In this document: positions 22,806 to 35,820 of the stretch, one piece after another
How positions within the stretch are numbered: position 1 is the stretch's first letter
Layout: the number at the start of each line of letters is the position of its first letter
Position numbers and translations under genes: made by a program
Notes under the pieces: model-generated
Database searches by the model: none
What the model was told of the DNA's origin: nothing
The model's input: only the letters and a program-made list of their open reading frames with translations
NCBI RefSeq assembly: GCF_018691265.1
Contig: NW_024881313.1
Coordinates: 8,895,501 to 8,959,500, forward strand
Direction of reading: 5' to 3'
Origin: Tyto alba
Lineage: Eukaryota > Chordata > Aves > Strigiformes > Tytonidae
Length of the DNA stretch: 64,000 nt

Positions 22806-25384
22806 AACTGAAAGTTGCAGATTCTGGTTTGGATTGGTAGTGCTTAATTAGAATATCCAGTTTAAATAACCTGTTCATTGTTATTGAACATGTATGTAGC
22901 CACTCTGCACCTCAGCTCAGTCAGTGAAAACCTGTTGTGCCTTTCAGGAAAGATAATTATCTCTCCTAAATGTGTTTGCTAGAAATATTGGAATATAAAT
23001 AATCCCAACAGAGTGGTTTGAACAAATTAAAACCAGTCTGTTAGAGTGACAGCATGCTTACTTAACTCGAGATACAGTAATGGGCTCTTTGATGTTGTTC
23101 TATTTGAACCAGCTTCCCCAAATTATTTTCTACATTTCATTTTAATGTCTTCAATTTTGTTTTTATGTCTCATTGAAATAAAATCACATTTATGTTGTAT
23201 TTTTAGATGAAGCACCACCTAAAGATGAAGCATGCCTTAAAACATTTTTACATAAAATATTAATAATTTTGAAATAATTTTAGGCAACAGATCATGATGG
23301 CTATTAATATATGTGAAGGATGGCAGAGCTTTCTTCCTTATCAAGCATACAGATTATCTGAGTGGTTGAACAACTGTTTCCTTCATCTTTCTTTCTGGAC
23401 ATCTCTATGTGAGGATAATGTCTTGTGTTAAAAAGCTGTGTTTGTAGCTAAATGGATATTTTAACATTGTACAATTCCCAGGAGAGGGAATATAGCAGGA
23501 TTTTTCTTAGTAATGTGCTGCAACTTGTCCTTTTTCTGTTTATTGAAGAAGGACAATTAGGACTTTGCAGCTGGCTTGCTGGCTTTTACCCCTGGTTGTT
23601 CAGGGTCTATGCATCTCTCCCACTCTCATTTCTTCAGTGCCATTAATACCCACATCATGTGATATTTTAGTTTCCACAGCACTCAAGTGAATTTCCAGTA
23701 GATAAAACTACTGCATAGTACCTGTCCTTTAACTATGTAGTTTTGGTTAGTTTGTACGTCATTATTTCTTTAGCACAAACATGCCTTTGTGTTCCTGTGC
23801 ATAGACCTTAGAGCATAGTTGTCTTTCTTTCATAGAACAGTGTGGTTATAACAGCTCTACTCCCACTGGAGCTGACAGAAGCACTGTATAATAGGTGTGG
23901 ACATCAATATTCAAGTAATTTCATGTCTTGCATGTTTTTGTTCAAGACGTTAGTAGCATCTTTAGAAGAAGAAGCGCCATCTAAAGTAAACAGAAGAGTA
24001 GTGTGACTGATTCACACACTTAGCAAGGATGCCTTCAGAGCTCTAAAAAACCTGGGTTTCAACTCAGGGCACAGCAGTGTCCCAAATCACTTCCCTCATC
24101 TGCTCAGATGACTTCAGAGAAACCAGTGAAATGCAACAGTCAGCCTTGTGGCACAGTCAGCTGGAACTGATGTCTTCTACTGAAATTTATGGTTATATCT
24201 GGGAAAAAATAAGTCTTTCTGCTCTCTGTTCTAAATGAAGCAACAGCTACCCTTATTGATAGGGTGTGGGTGCTGGGTCCAGAATTCTGATTTCTTGGGT
24301 GGGGGAGAAAAAGAATGAAGAAACCCTTAGTGGAGGTGAGGGAGAATGTGAGCATTTTGGTGTTTTGTATTACATACTTCTGTTTCTTGTCAAACCCTCC
24401 TCACTCCTGTTCTATTCATAGACTACTTTACAGGAAAACAAACTGTAATAGTTAGCATCTGAGGCATCCATAGGCAAAATAGATTTTAAAGGCTTTCTGG
24501 AGCCAAACCTCAAAAAGTACAATTTATTATGCTAATTTGAATTAATGCACTTTGACAACAAGATTCAGAGTTGCAACAGTTTAAGTGGCTTAAATAACAG
24601 AGGCTTGTTTTCAGAGTTTCTGAACTTCTGCTGTTCCCAGTGAATTCAGCAAGAAAACAGAGCACTAGAAAATGAAAGATCTTCCCCACACCCAACCCTA
24701 GTTTATACTTAGGAGCAAAAAATTCCCCATAGATAACTCATGGTCTGTACTTTAAACTTTTCAAATATTGGTTAGAAATCACGCTAGATAAATTGAACTA
24801 CAGAAGTTTCAGGACCAGATCTTATCAGGCTGTTGGGTAGATCCCAAACCAATGAATATATCTTGCAGGTGTCCGAGATTGGTAGCTGTGCTCTCCCCCA
24901 TTCCATTGAGACAGTTTGTCAGGTGACAAAGAAGGGCTCCCTCTGGAGAATCATGCTATGGAAAGACAGTGCCTACCCAGAAGCAGTGAAGAGTCATTGT
25001 TTTATTTTATCTTCCTGTATTATTGCAATATTAAACAGGATCTTCATTATCTCTTTAATGTGTACCTTCTGTGGCTGAGCATGGCATCTCTAGAGCTAAT
25101 GCAGAGGTGCCAGATACTACAGTAGTCCTCAAATGCATATACTTCCTGGGAATTATCCTTACACTGTTTGACATAAAATTGTCACTTGTAATCTTCATTC
25201 CTAATCTTTGTATTATTATAATTATGAATTATTAAGAGTATGAATAACATATTTTTGAAAGTTGAGGCTGCCCTGAAACATACAGGAGTATTAAAAAATT
25301 TACTCTGATAGCAAGTTATCTTAAGGCACAATAAAACATACTTCATTTCCTTTTACATTGTCATATTTTGCTTTTAAATCATAC
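22806..25384. other. non-coding stretch
   Basis: AT-rich sequence with nothing recognisable. Small frames on both strands lack splice context. Confidence 0.5.
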
Positions 25385-25585
25385 TTGCTGGCAGCTCTTG
25401 AGATTTATTCTGGGAATTTTCTGTTTAGAAGCAACCAAGACAAGACTGTAGCAATCAGTCTCAGGATGCAGAGCCAAAACTGTGCCAGCCACAGCTGCAT
25501 GAGCTTTTCCAAATTTATTTTTTAAAGTGCTTGAGATAGGCAGAGGAGAATGTAATCGCTGAGATTCAACAAAACACGCGGTTGC
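25385..25585 (-). CDS. weak candidate coding exon, unrecognised product
   Basis: On the minus strand the segment lies between an acceptor (AACTTTGGTTCAG, only a short pyrimidine tract) and the donor CAA|GTATGA. It is exactly 201 bases and open in phase 0 for 67 codons at both ends. The peptide (for example KNKFGKAHAAVAGTVLALH in the middle) looks protein-like but is not recognised. The exon would be symmetrical, 0-0. The acceptor is weak, so the call is tentative. Confidence 0.18.
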
Positions 25586-26413
25586 CTGAACCAAAGTTCT
25601 TTATGCTGATTGTGAAATCAGAGGTTAAGAAGCTGTTCTCTAATTCGCCAGAAGTGGCAGTAAGTATATTTGATTTTTAAGTAAACTATCTTTGATTTGA
25701 CTGAAGTCAAATCTGAAAAAAAATGATAATAAAAGTGTTCCAAATAAAAATAAGTTTGCAGCAGGACCCTTTGAGACTGTGCTGTATATCAGCGTATACA
25801 GTCATGTAGCTGTGTATAGGCGTGTGCCTGCCTGCAATATGAAATGGGGAAATGTTTGGAAAGAATTTTCACATGTAGCGCTTTTTATGGTGTTTAAATA
25901 TTTATGTGAATTGAGGCTGACTGTATTTTCTACCTGCAGTTATAACCCAGCTGGGCTACAAGCAAAAAAAAACACAGCATGTTTTCCATGGTGCTTTGAC
26001 CCAGAGGCTTCTGTTGCCTGCTGCAGCTTTCATTGATGCTGACTAAACCTCACTGCTAATTCTGATGGATTAACTTGAATAAAGGGGTCAAAATCTCACC
26101 CCTAAAGACTTGAAGACAAAACTCTTAGACTGAACTGTTCAGTTCTTTATTGACCTTGAGCTGCAGTGATATTTTTCTAAAAAACCTTTGCCAGAGTATG
26201 CATCTATCAAAATGTATGCATACGTATTCACATCCTGAGTTTTGCTTTCTGAAGTATGACATACGTTTTGCTCCAGAGGAGGAGGAAAGTAGCTGATGAT
26301 GTTTAGATGATTAGCTGCCAAACTCTGTTTTTACTTAAAACACTAATAAAGGAATTCTTTCTAGATTTTCCAAACAAGTGTTTTGGAGTGAGTGCCCAGA
26401 AGGTACAGCAATG

Positions 26414-26440
26414 TTTTTTTTATTATTATTATTATTTTTC
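26414..26440 (+). repeat. ATT microsatellite with T runs
   Basis: T run followed by about five ATT units and another T run. Confidence 0.85.
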
Positions 26441-27213
26441 AAAATAAATTATCTTCTTTCCTTGAAATTGCAAAGCCTGACAGGTCTTTAAGATATCCAG
26501 TCCTGCTACACCACCATGTCCCAAAGCTCTGTATATCCTATGGCTGTTATGGTTGATATTGGTAGCAGAAGTAACATGAGCTATTCTTGATGAGTGATCT
26601 TTGCCAGAAAAAAAAAAAAACGTTAAGCAGAGCTGGTTAGTATGACTAAACAGCTACTACTCAAAGATAATATAAACCAACACTTAATATTCAGTGATAT
26701 ATTCTTAGCATCAAAAAAAAGCTTTTGTTAACATTAGTGCCTGACTATATGAAAAGTGCAGGCAGCAGTGATAATCCACTTATTAAAAAAATCACTGTTA
26801 TTCAGAAAACAGGTATGTGAATTCTGTGAATGTGTCTCTCAAATTTAGAAAAAAAAAAAAGCTTTAAGACCTGATGCTGCGAAGTTTTCTTTTTAACTGA
26901 AAATTGTAATTAGTCCTGAATATAGTGTCGACTTTTTCAACATAGAATTTTTCACATTTTATTGGGCAATTTTCTAGTTTTTTACACATGGCCTAATACT
27001 GTATCCCTTGTTTCAGGGAGTGGTATCTAGCCATATAAATATCTAGGATTAGCTGCATGCCTAAATACTGAAGTGGAACTACTTGCATAAGGAGCTACTA
27101 CTCAGTGGGAATAAAACAGAATTAAGTGTAGAATTATTTGTTTATTACTCATCAGGCAGAATTACTTGACCACCCAAATGAAGTCCCTGAGGCAATATCT
27201 GAAAGCCAGCAGT

Positions 27214-27245
27214 AAAAAAAAAAAAACAAAAACAAAACAAAAACG
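27214..27245 (+). repeat. A-rich CAAAA tract
   Basis: Twelve or more A followed by CAAAA/CAAA units. Confidence 0.85.
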
Positions 27246-27564
27246 CACCAGATTACGCTCTTACAAGAGGTTTCTACAGTAGATTTTTTTCTTCAGTTTT
27301 GTTCTGGACAGTTTTTTACAGTTTATTAATGACAGGGTTAAGAAGAGAGCATTTGAATTTAATTAGTGAAGTAAGATAATGCATGTAATTACACTATGAA
27401 GAGAAGCTAAAATGTCTTGGTATATACAAGTGGCCGTATTAATTACCACGGCAGTTAACCCACATATAAAAGGACTTTTCAAACCAAATTCTTGAGGCAA
27501 GTGACAAATTTGGATAGCTTTCTTAAACTATAAGAACTCCACTGGCGCCACCTGACTTCCTCTG

Positions 27565-27605
27565 AAATCAATGGAAATTTTGCCTGCAACTTCAGTGGAA
27601 GTAAA
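27565..27605 (+). repeat. probable ancient interspersed repeat fragment
   Basis: It contains AATCAATGGAAATTTTGCC, then TGCAACTTCAGTGGAAG. It resembles the segments at 8267-8290 and 15413-15435. Confidence 0.35.
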
Positions 27606-29962
27606 CAATGAGCTAGTTTGGAAAACAACATTAAAAAATCATCATTAATGAGTCATAAAATTTGGAATCAAACTCCGAGGGAGTTTCCACATCCTTCAGT
27701 CTCCATGTAAGTGTACAAAGCAGAAATTTTTCACTTCTTTCTTTCCTAGGAGAATGCTCTAGATAGAGAACAGTGTCATAGTATGTCCTCATATGTGAAC
27801 CATCAAGCAAATGTCCATGCTGTTGTATCCAGAGCTCTGATTCTGCATTCCATCCTTTTTTGAGCCTGATGTATCTATCTCATGTATGGAGAGATGTGGG
27901 TATTCAAAGCTTAGAATGGTGCAGAAATCTGGCAAAAATAATTCATGGTTGTCTAAATTGTATCTCATGGAAAGGAACAAACTTTACAGTTTTTATACTG
28001 TAAATGCTTTCCTAAGAAGCTTTTAACAACCTGAACAAAAAACCCCTATTATTTATAAAATTTCGAGAGTATTCCTTGGAGTAAGCATACACATAGAATA
28101 TGGGATTAGAGCAATTAATGACAACATAATCTTTCAGAGTGAGAGATCCTTTCTTCGCAAGGTATAATGAGAAAACCTTTTCCCACAGAAGATCCCTTGT
28201 TACTTAAAGGGTGAAAAATGCTCGCATCAGGATAGAAGACACGAGAAAACATGACTAGCATGGAGTTAAACCCCCTGTGAAAGTACTATGGGAAAGGCCA
28301 CTTCAATAAGTGCACGATTGTGCAAATAAGAATTTCATCCACTAGTCTGCCATGGTTTCTCAGAATACAACAGTGGTTCAGTTTGAATGTGTTGTGCATA
28401 TATCTGAGTTCTGCATGCTGGCTGTCAAGGCTCTCTGTTGGACAAAGCCTTATTGTTTATTAAAATGTTTCTTAAGTCCTTGTTGTGGGATCAACAAACC
28501 TCTCCTTCCCACCAAAGCCAGATCCCGTTCAGAGCACAATTTGGAATTCATGTCCTTGTTAATTTAAAGTACAGAATAGCCTCTCTGTGGTCTGTGCTAA
28601 AAATCCATCTGAATGCAATGTCTTTCCCCTAAGTTTAAATGGGCCATGATGTTTTGTGTCAAAATAAAAGCATATACTGACCCTGACCCACTGCTCTGGC
28701 CGAGCCATTTTTTGTCTACAAGTGAAGGAGAATGTAGAAAGGAAGAATATTTTAGTCTACTTCTTAGTGTCCCCTCTTTTTTTGCCTATAGTATAGGTAT
28801 GAACAACCTTATTCGGGACTTTGTTAAATTTTGCTTATCCATGTCTTCTCCAGAAGACACTGAAGCAGAGAAATACCCCTCACACTTTTTATCTACCATA
28901 AGCATGATCATTGCATGCTTTCTGTACGGGGGCTGCAAAGTGAACAACACAGAGATATTGTTCTCCTTTTTATTTTTCTGGGATTTTGTTCCTCTGCAGC
29001 GCCAGAAATGCTAGAGAAGCTGTAATATAGCAGATTTAACCCTCACATATTATAAATTCTAATCTTTTAAGTACAAATTTGAAATATTGTTTCAAATAGG
29101 GATGTTATTTAGTCATAAGTTTTCTGTAATTACTTAGCAATGACTCTTACGACTATTTGTATCATTCTGATTACCTAAAATCCATATTTATGTTTCTACT
29201 TACAGTAGTTAAATATATCAACTCATGAATATTAGGCATTAAAGCTTGTATCTATTGGTAAATAAAAGTTATTCATGCAGAAAATTGTTTTGCACGGAAT
29301 AAGAAGCTGTAGAGTGACTGAGATGTCTTTTATTTATTGTTGCTAAACAAGACCACAAGTCTGTATCAAATAATAGTTCACTGACTCCCTTACTATTTAC
29401 CAAGAGAACTAGAACTACCACTTTAGCCTGTGGGTTATACAAGTCCCTTACTGGTGAAGGAGTGCAATCTGTTGGGTAAATGACATTATAATTTTAAATG
29501 TTACAAATATATTAATGGTATTTAAAATGATTTATTTTTCCTAAGAAAACTATTTTGGTTCTTGATTTCACTGCTTTTAAAGTCTTCTGATCCAAAAAAA
29601 TTCTGTAGGAGGCTGGGACTATATCCTATTATCTTGACATTTCCTTGAGATTAGGACCTTTACTCATGACAATACAACTTCCATTTTTTGTGGGGGCATG
29701 GTGGTGTGGTGTGGAAAAAAGACAAATAAAATCCCTCAGTGACACATACAATATATTTTAGACCAAAAATTTAAACAAAAAGATATAGCACAGAAGGATA
29801 AAGAACTGAAAATGCAACAGTAAAGTACATCTTGGATAAATATACAAAACAAATTATTCTGCCCTTTCTTCTAAAAAAGAGTATTTCAAGCTCATTCCAA
29901 AATAACCTCTGGAGTAAACATCCCAACATAAACAACAATAGCCCACAAAAAGCATTTTTGGA

Positions 29963-30289
29963 TCACTGATGAACTTTCCATTTTTCTTCAAACCGATGGC
30001 TGAGGAGAGCTTCCAAGCGTGTGGTTACCTGCAATGTATCAGTTAAAACAGGAATGGTGTCATGTATCCTATCAAAATGAGAATGTAGTAACCTAAACTC
30101 CCTGTAGTCACTGACGGGGCTGTATGGAAAATGTCCATCACTGAAAGCTTGCCACACCTCGGCACAGCTCACTCCCTCCCTGGCAGCGCTGTGTGACCTT
30201 CCAGCACAGCAAATGTGCGAGGGACTGCTCGCTCGTGTGGGAAAGCAGCATGCTGCCCTCCCTGGGGTCCTGCCACAAGGCAAAAGCAA
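29963..30289 (-). CDS. candidate exon or broken coding segment, unrecognised product
   Basis: The minus strand carries a strong acceptor (TTTGCTTTTGCCTTGTGGCAG, exon from 30269) and a good internal donor CAG|GTAACC (exon end 30029). The region has several CpGs. Immediately after the acceptor one frame reads protein-like (MLLSHTSEQSLAHLLCW) but stops near 30135. A second frame, open from 30289 to the stop at 29963, becomes protein-like from about the same place (FPYSPVSDYREFRLL, then FDRIHDTIPVL). The two good halves are in different frames. This may be a coding sequence with a frameshift, two alternative exons, or coincidence. No family is recognised. Confidence 0.25.
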   Translation of the reverse strand: MLLPCGRTPGRAACCFPTRASSPSHICCAGRSHSAAREGVSCAEVWQAFSDGHFPYSPVSDYREFRLLHSHFDRIHDTIPVLTDTLQVTTRLEALLSHRFEEKWKVHQ

Positions 30290-33200
30290 AGATTACCTAC
30301 AGACCTATAGGTTAGTGTTCTTGTTTTTTTTTTTTTTAATTTCCAATATCTCAGATGTAGCATCACCGTATGCTGTTTGGTTTTATGCCAAGAATTATAT
30401 GGGTTTTGAGTGACACTAATCGTTTTCACCAAAACTTTTTGTCTGTGACTTGCAGAAAGCTGTTCATCTCACTCATTTTACTTTGAAGGCTTAATCGTCT
30501 GAGCATTAAACACTTGCTGCTTTGCTGACCTGGGATTTGTTTGGCTGTCTGGTCTTTTCATCCTTCTTTTAGTAATATTCCAAGACAGAGGTGAGTGTAC
30601 ATGTCTATGAGTAAGTACCTGAGCAAACTGAGCGTGGGAAGGACACAGTCTCCAGGTCTCCATGGCAGAATGGTGCTTTTGTTTTTAGTAGCTTTCCTCT
30701 TGGATGCAAATAAGTTTCTTGTTCACTGACTGCCTTTCCTGCCCAGCAAACTGCAGCTGGACAACACTCCTCCTCAGTCCCTTGGCATGGAGGGTGCTGA
30801 GGAGGCATATCGGGGAGGGGGTTACTTTGTTTTGGGCTTTTGAGGCAAACCGTAGTGTTTGTGCCTTTGTTTGGGGATCCAGCTGTTACTGCCACTGTTC
30901 TTTCTTCGACTCCATGCCTGTTTTCCTCCTGACCTTTGCATGGCCAGAGGAAGAAGAGGAAGGGAGGGAAGAGACCTGAATACCCAGAAAACATTTAATA
31001 TATCACCACAGCTTTATTTTCTGCATTGTGTCTCATGAAATTAGAATCCACTCAACACTCATGAAATGAGAATCCACTCAGCACACAACGCCACAGGAAT
31101 CTTCTGCTCCTCTACAGCGTACACAAATCAACACAGGGGCCTCTTTAAATTGGGTTTCTTTACTTAAAGGAAAATTGTCTCCATAAACAGACTGTTTCAC
31201 AATCATTTAATATCTTCCCCTGCAAAAAAATCTTACACAATATGCTTTTCTCTTTTTTGTTAGACATATTTGATGAACAAAGGAAGCTTTTGTGCATATG
31301 TGTTTAAAAAGTTTTTTTGTGAGCAATTTCAAGAAAATTCCTTATATTTGGGAAGGCTTGTGAAAATACAGTGAGAAATGAATATTTACTTATGAATTTA
31401 TTAGATTAAATTCATTCAGTCAAGTTTAACCTTAAAAGGAATTTGGGGTCATAAATGTGACATTACTATCTGAGCGTACCTTTAACTGATGTACCAAAAG
31501 AGCCATGTATGTGCCTGAAACACACAGCATAAAAAGCCTTCATGCTGCCTCTTCTCTTTTCCATTTACTGATTTACTCCTGATGACTGGCACAATTATGA
31601 CATCCCTGCTTTGCCCTGCCAGGTACCAGTCATTCCTCCTCCATGCCAGTGACTATGCCCATGAAAACGGAGCTCCATGTGCTCCGCTGTAATTAACGAT
31701 GACAGTTTTTTAAAGAGAAGGAGGGCCTGGAGGATGGGCTGGTCTACAGCCTTTGACTGTTAAGCCTTTTGGCTTATTTACTCAGGACAATTTTTTTCCA
31801 CCTACATATCTATTAGAGGGATGAGTCATGCTCACATGCATGTCCATAACATTGCTTAAGTAAGCCATATCATTAAGTTCAGTATGGCAAGGCACATATA
31901 GAAATTTTCAGACTGTGGGCACAGGATTGCAAACCTTGATTATTATATTAATATCCTGTATGTCTTGTACTGGATTAAGACTCCTGTGTTATCTGGGGCT
32001 TCCAGGTGTTACTACAAATATCACCAGACAGTAGAGAGCATGGATATTTCCTGGTCTGTCAAAATGAAAAAGAAAGAGAACAACTCACTGCTCTACCAGC
32101 TCAAAGCCAATTTCATATTTTTGGAAAGTGAAAATGGCTAAATATGCACCCATCAAGGCCATATATTCCTGATACATGTGTTGCTTCTCCATATAGCTGC
32201 CAAAAAACATGTCTGTGTTTGACTGTAAGAAATGCTGAATAGTTTCTTCAAGGTCAGAAGCATCTCTATGAAATGTTGAGGATAATAATGTTGCCAGGTC
32301 TCAAGATAATTCAGAATAAAGTCATGACAGCTTGACTCTTCTTCCTTCAAAGTCACTGAGAAAGCATATTATGATTCAGGTAGCAGAGGAGTAAGCTGCA
32401 AGTTTGCCATTTCTCTCTGAAACAGAGAACTTCACCCTGGTGACACTATGTTAAGTACACACAACATTTAACTTATCTCAGAGACAGTGTTTCTGTATCC
32501 TGGTTTGAAACTTGAGGTTGCTAGTTTTGATCGCTGTGCAGCACTGTGGGAAGGGAGTTGAAGAACATTGCAAATATTTACTATAGGCTTTACTAGCAAT
32601 TAAACTTTGTATTAGGCCCTCTCTTCTGAGTAACATCAGATTATAAAGGGCCTAAAAGTTCATTCTCCCACTGCAAGAGGAACAGAGCATCTGTATTTCA
32701 GACCCATCTATTTTATGCATATACAGGCTAGGACTTAGAGGTGGTGAAACCAGACAGAGAGAATCCTTTTTTTCTCAGGAATGTCCTGCATTTCAGTGCT
32801 TGTCTTACAGTGAGCCTTTCTGCCTCAAGAGTTAAATTCCTACTACAGACATGAAAGCAGAAAGCAAACTCCCCTGCATGCAGTGGTTTTCCTAGAAGCC
32901 TGGCATCCTTAACTACAAACAGTGCAGTACTCCTTCAAGTACTGGAATCATGCCCACATACCAGAAGAAGAAAATTTTGTGAAATTTTGTATTATGATTA
33001 ATAATATCATTAGGTGATACTAACATTAAAAGAATGGTTTTCAAGACTTCTTTTCTTTATATTTTTACAGCTTAGATTTAATAAATGGAATTATTTTTAA
33101 GCAGAAGTTATAAAGACTCTAGAAGTGTTATAGGGAAAGCTATTATGGTGGCTGATTAGGATGATAAAGGGAACAAAACTTGGAAGAAATAATATTATTT

Positions 33201-35730
33201 CTTGACTCTCTGTTCAAGAAATGGAAATGGAAAGGCAAAGGAGTTCTTTATTGGCCCATCACTCCACAAAGCCAGATCGAGCCCAGTCCTGTCTCCCCTC
33301 CTCTGAGATCAAAGGCATGGGGATTTGACAAGCTATGACCACACCAGCCAATAACACAGTGTAGCTGTAGAGAAATCCCTGATGCCCTTCCCTCCCCACC
33401 GCTCTGGCACAATGTAACGCCAATGCCTATACGTCTGCACCTTGCAAGCGGAGGTGGGCACCATCCTACCTATTCAGTTGCCACCAAACTCACAAAGTTT
33501 TACTCCTGGGAATGTTGTTACAGAACATGCAGTGACACTATTTGAAATGTTCAGAACCTGTAAACTAAGAATAAGCAGGGTAGCAGAGGTTTTGCCCAAG
33601 CCAGAAAGAATCAGCGTATTTTTCATGTTATCTGTCAGCTTAATTCTGCCCTCTTCACCACGTGAATATATTAATTAAAGGACAGCTTGTCCATTTACTT
33701 TCTTTAGAATTATTCTCAGATATCAGTGACAGATAACCCAAATTATTGTTTGCCTAATGAAATTACAGCTGCTGCCTGGGATATTAATATACAGATGTCT
33801 TGACTTTTCAGAAGTGAAATGCCACATCATCTGCTGAGAGATCTTATTATATATATTTAGAACAAATTATCTTTAAAAATAATCCAAGTAACAGAAGAGT
33901 ATTATTTGTAATTTCTATGATGGTTTCTTTTATTGGAGTCAGACTTGATAGCATCTTGCTTTATGATATATACATAAATTTTTACTGATACCTGCAATGG
34001 GATGAAAAAAAATCTTCTCTCAGTACTCTCTCAGCACTGGTGCCTTCTGTTTTCAGGTCCAATAAATACCTTTATTTTATTCTGTTTTGGATGCTTGTGT
34101 AGGGACCCCAGAGAAGGAACTTTGTGTTGGGAATTAGGATGTGCTCTGTCCAACAAGTAGATGAAAAGGAGATTCCACAGTAGTGTTAGCAGAGCCTGGT
34201 CATAGTGGTTGCACACAGTTCTTCCCCTGTTACAGTTTAACAGCTGATATTTTCCATGCTACTCACTACATAGCTCTTTCTCTTCTGCTGTTCAAGATAT
34301 ATATCTGCTTGGACTCATTACTGGCATACAGAAATATAAAATTGCTTTCTGTGGGGCTGTATCCTAATAATAGAGACTAAGACTTCAACATTTTCAATGG
34401 CATGTCATATATTTACATTTTGCAATATTTTAAAATCCATGACTTTGAAATGTGAATGTTCCTGACCAAACAGTCTGATTCTAAAGAGTAGTCTTTCTGT
34501 AAATGATACAGAGATTCTTTCCACCTGGCTGGTCCCGTCCTCTCCCTAACACTCTAACATCTGTTTCTCCTCACAAAATCTGTCCTCATTTATACTTACA
34601 TTCTCTAATATATCCAGTTATAATAATATAATCACATAATAGAATAATATCCAGTTATAATGCTACATCAGCTGGAAAGTTTTTTGTGAGAAAACACAAG
34701 TTTTCAGTGCAGCAGAGAAATGAAAAACACAAGCTCACTTCAAAGAAAGTAGCTTTTCTGCTTTGTTAGCTACGCATATCTATTAATACATTTGATGATT
34801 TATTTCTTAATTTTTATATTCTGGCATTAGAATGACCTGTTTAATGAGTAAGCATATAATTATTTTCAAAGTTACACAGAAGTTAGTTCAAAGAACACTG
34901 AACACCCTAGTATTCAATAGAAAAGTTAAAAGTACTTAATAGAAGACACATCTTGGCTGAAAAAAAAATAATAACTTGATTAAATATCTATTTGCTGCTT
35001 ACCTTCTCTTTGGTTCTGGATGAAAAACCTGTGCTATTGTGCTCAAGGTGAAAATCATATAAGTTTGGTAAACTCAAAAGGAAAGATTTAAAAATGACTG
35101 GGAAAAAAAAGAAAAAAGTTTAATTTGAATAGATTTTTTGGTGAATGAGAAGTTCCAGTCTAAATTTAGCATTTTATTCAGAAGCATCCTGCTCTTTTAT
35201 AAACGACTGAGACTGTGTACACACAGGCTTTCCTGAATGTGATGTTTATTTGCAAATGCCAAGATGTCCTTCAGACAAATATCTAACCCAATATTATAGA
35301 AAGTGGATGCAAAACTAACTCCTGCTGTCAAGGACAGCCAGCTGGCCCCCATGTGTTCAAGCCAGAGAGTTTCAGGCTTGAGAGAAGCTGATGGGTGGTC
35401 CATCCTTCCCAAATTGCAAAGACTGTGAACATCTTCAAAATTCCTCTGAGAGTGGTTTTGTTTAGCAATTAAAGAGTTTTAAGATTTGTGCTTTTGTTTG
35501 GGTTTTAACATGTCCATGAGGTAACTGAGCCCGGAGTGTCAGCACAGAGTCAAGGCACTCTATGAAAACCCAATTAAGTTTAAATGGTTTAAAGCACAAA
35601 AGCAAGAAGCCGTTTCTTGAGTGGTGACAACACAAAGCAGTGAAGGAAATCGGGGCACAGAGAGCTGAGATAAGGTTTTGATTTGGAGGACTCTCTATTC
35701 AAGGCATAAAAATAGATCTGGTTTTGGGAG
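30290..35730. other. non-coding stretch
   Basis: Mostly AT-rich sequence. A locally GC-richer part (30640-30990) gives a 129-codon minus-strand frame and a 91-codon plus-strand frame without splice support. A 26-base tandem duplication lies at 31032-31083, and a 15-base direct repeat, ATATCCAGTTATAAT, occurs at 34610-34624 and 34647-34661. A GC-richer patch lies at 33250-33450. Confidence 0.5.
31032..31083 (+). repeat. 26-base tandem duplication, two copies
   Basis: Two adjacent units begin CTCATGAAAT and differ at two positions. This is a recent-looking local duplication. Confidence 0.8.
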
Positions 35731-35820
35731 AGGCTGAGCGCCCAGAACTCCAGCTACAGGAAACAACCAGCAGCCCTTGAGGAGATCCGGCCCATAAAGT
35801 GCCTCAAGCTGTGCTGCTGT
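35730..35820 (+). repeat. probable ancient amniote interspersed repeat fragment
   Basis: The words GGCTGAGCGCCCAGAACTCC and, further on, GGAGATCCGGCCCATAAAG and TGCCTCAA follow the order of a very old dispersed repeat common in turtles, crocodilians and birds. This is recognised from memory of its word order, not by a search. Confidence 0.35.

Larger units (their letters stand above)
25586..29962. other. non-coding stretch
   Basis: AT-rich sequence holding several homopolymer runs, an ATT repeat (26414-26440), a CAAAA-type tract (27214-27245) and a third ancient-repeat motif (27577-27600). A 133-codon plus-strand frame at 28613-29014 is rich in S, F and L and has no start or splice support. 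Confidence 0.5.

Noticed and set aside
22608..22811. 67-codon frame beginning M-A-K-K, with a C-x-R-R-G-S-K segment reminiscent of a ribosomal protein L37-type zinc ribbon
   Set aside because: Cysteine spacing is wrong and similarity is confined to a few residues. It does not support a ribosomal protein retrocopy.
28613..29014. 133-codon plus-strand frame with two similar S-H-F-L-S-T segments
   Set aside because: The repeat is only about ten residues and is not evident as a DNA duplication. There is no acceptor or promoter, and the composition is typical of T-rich DNA.
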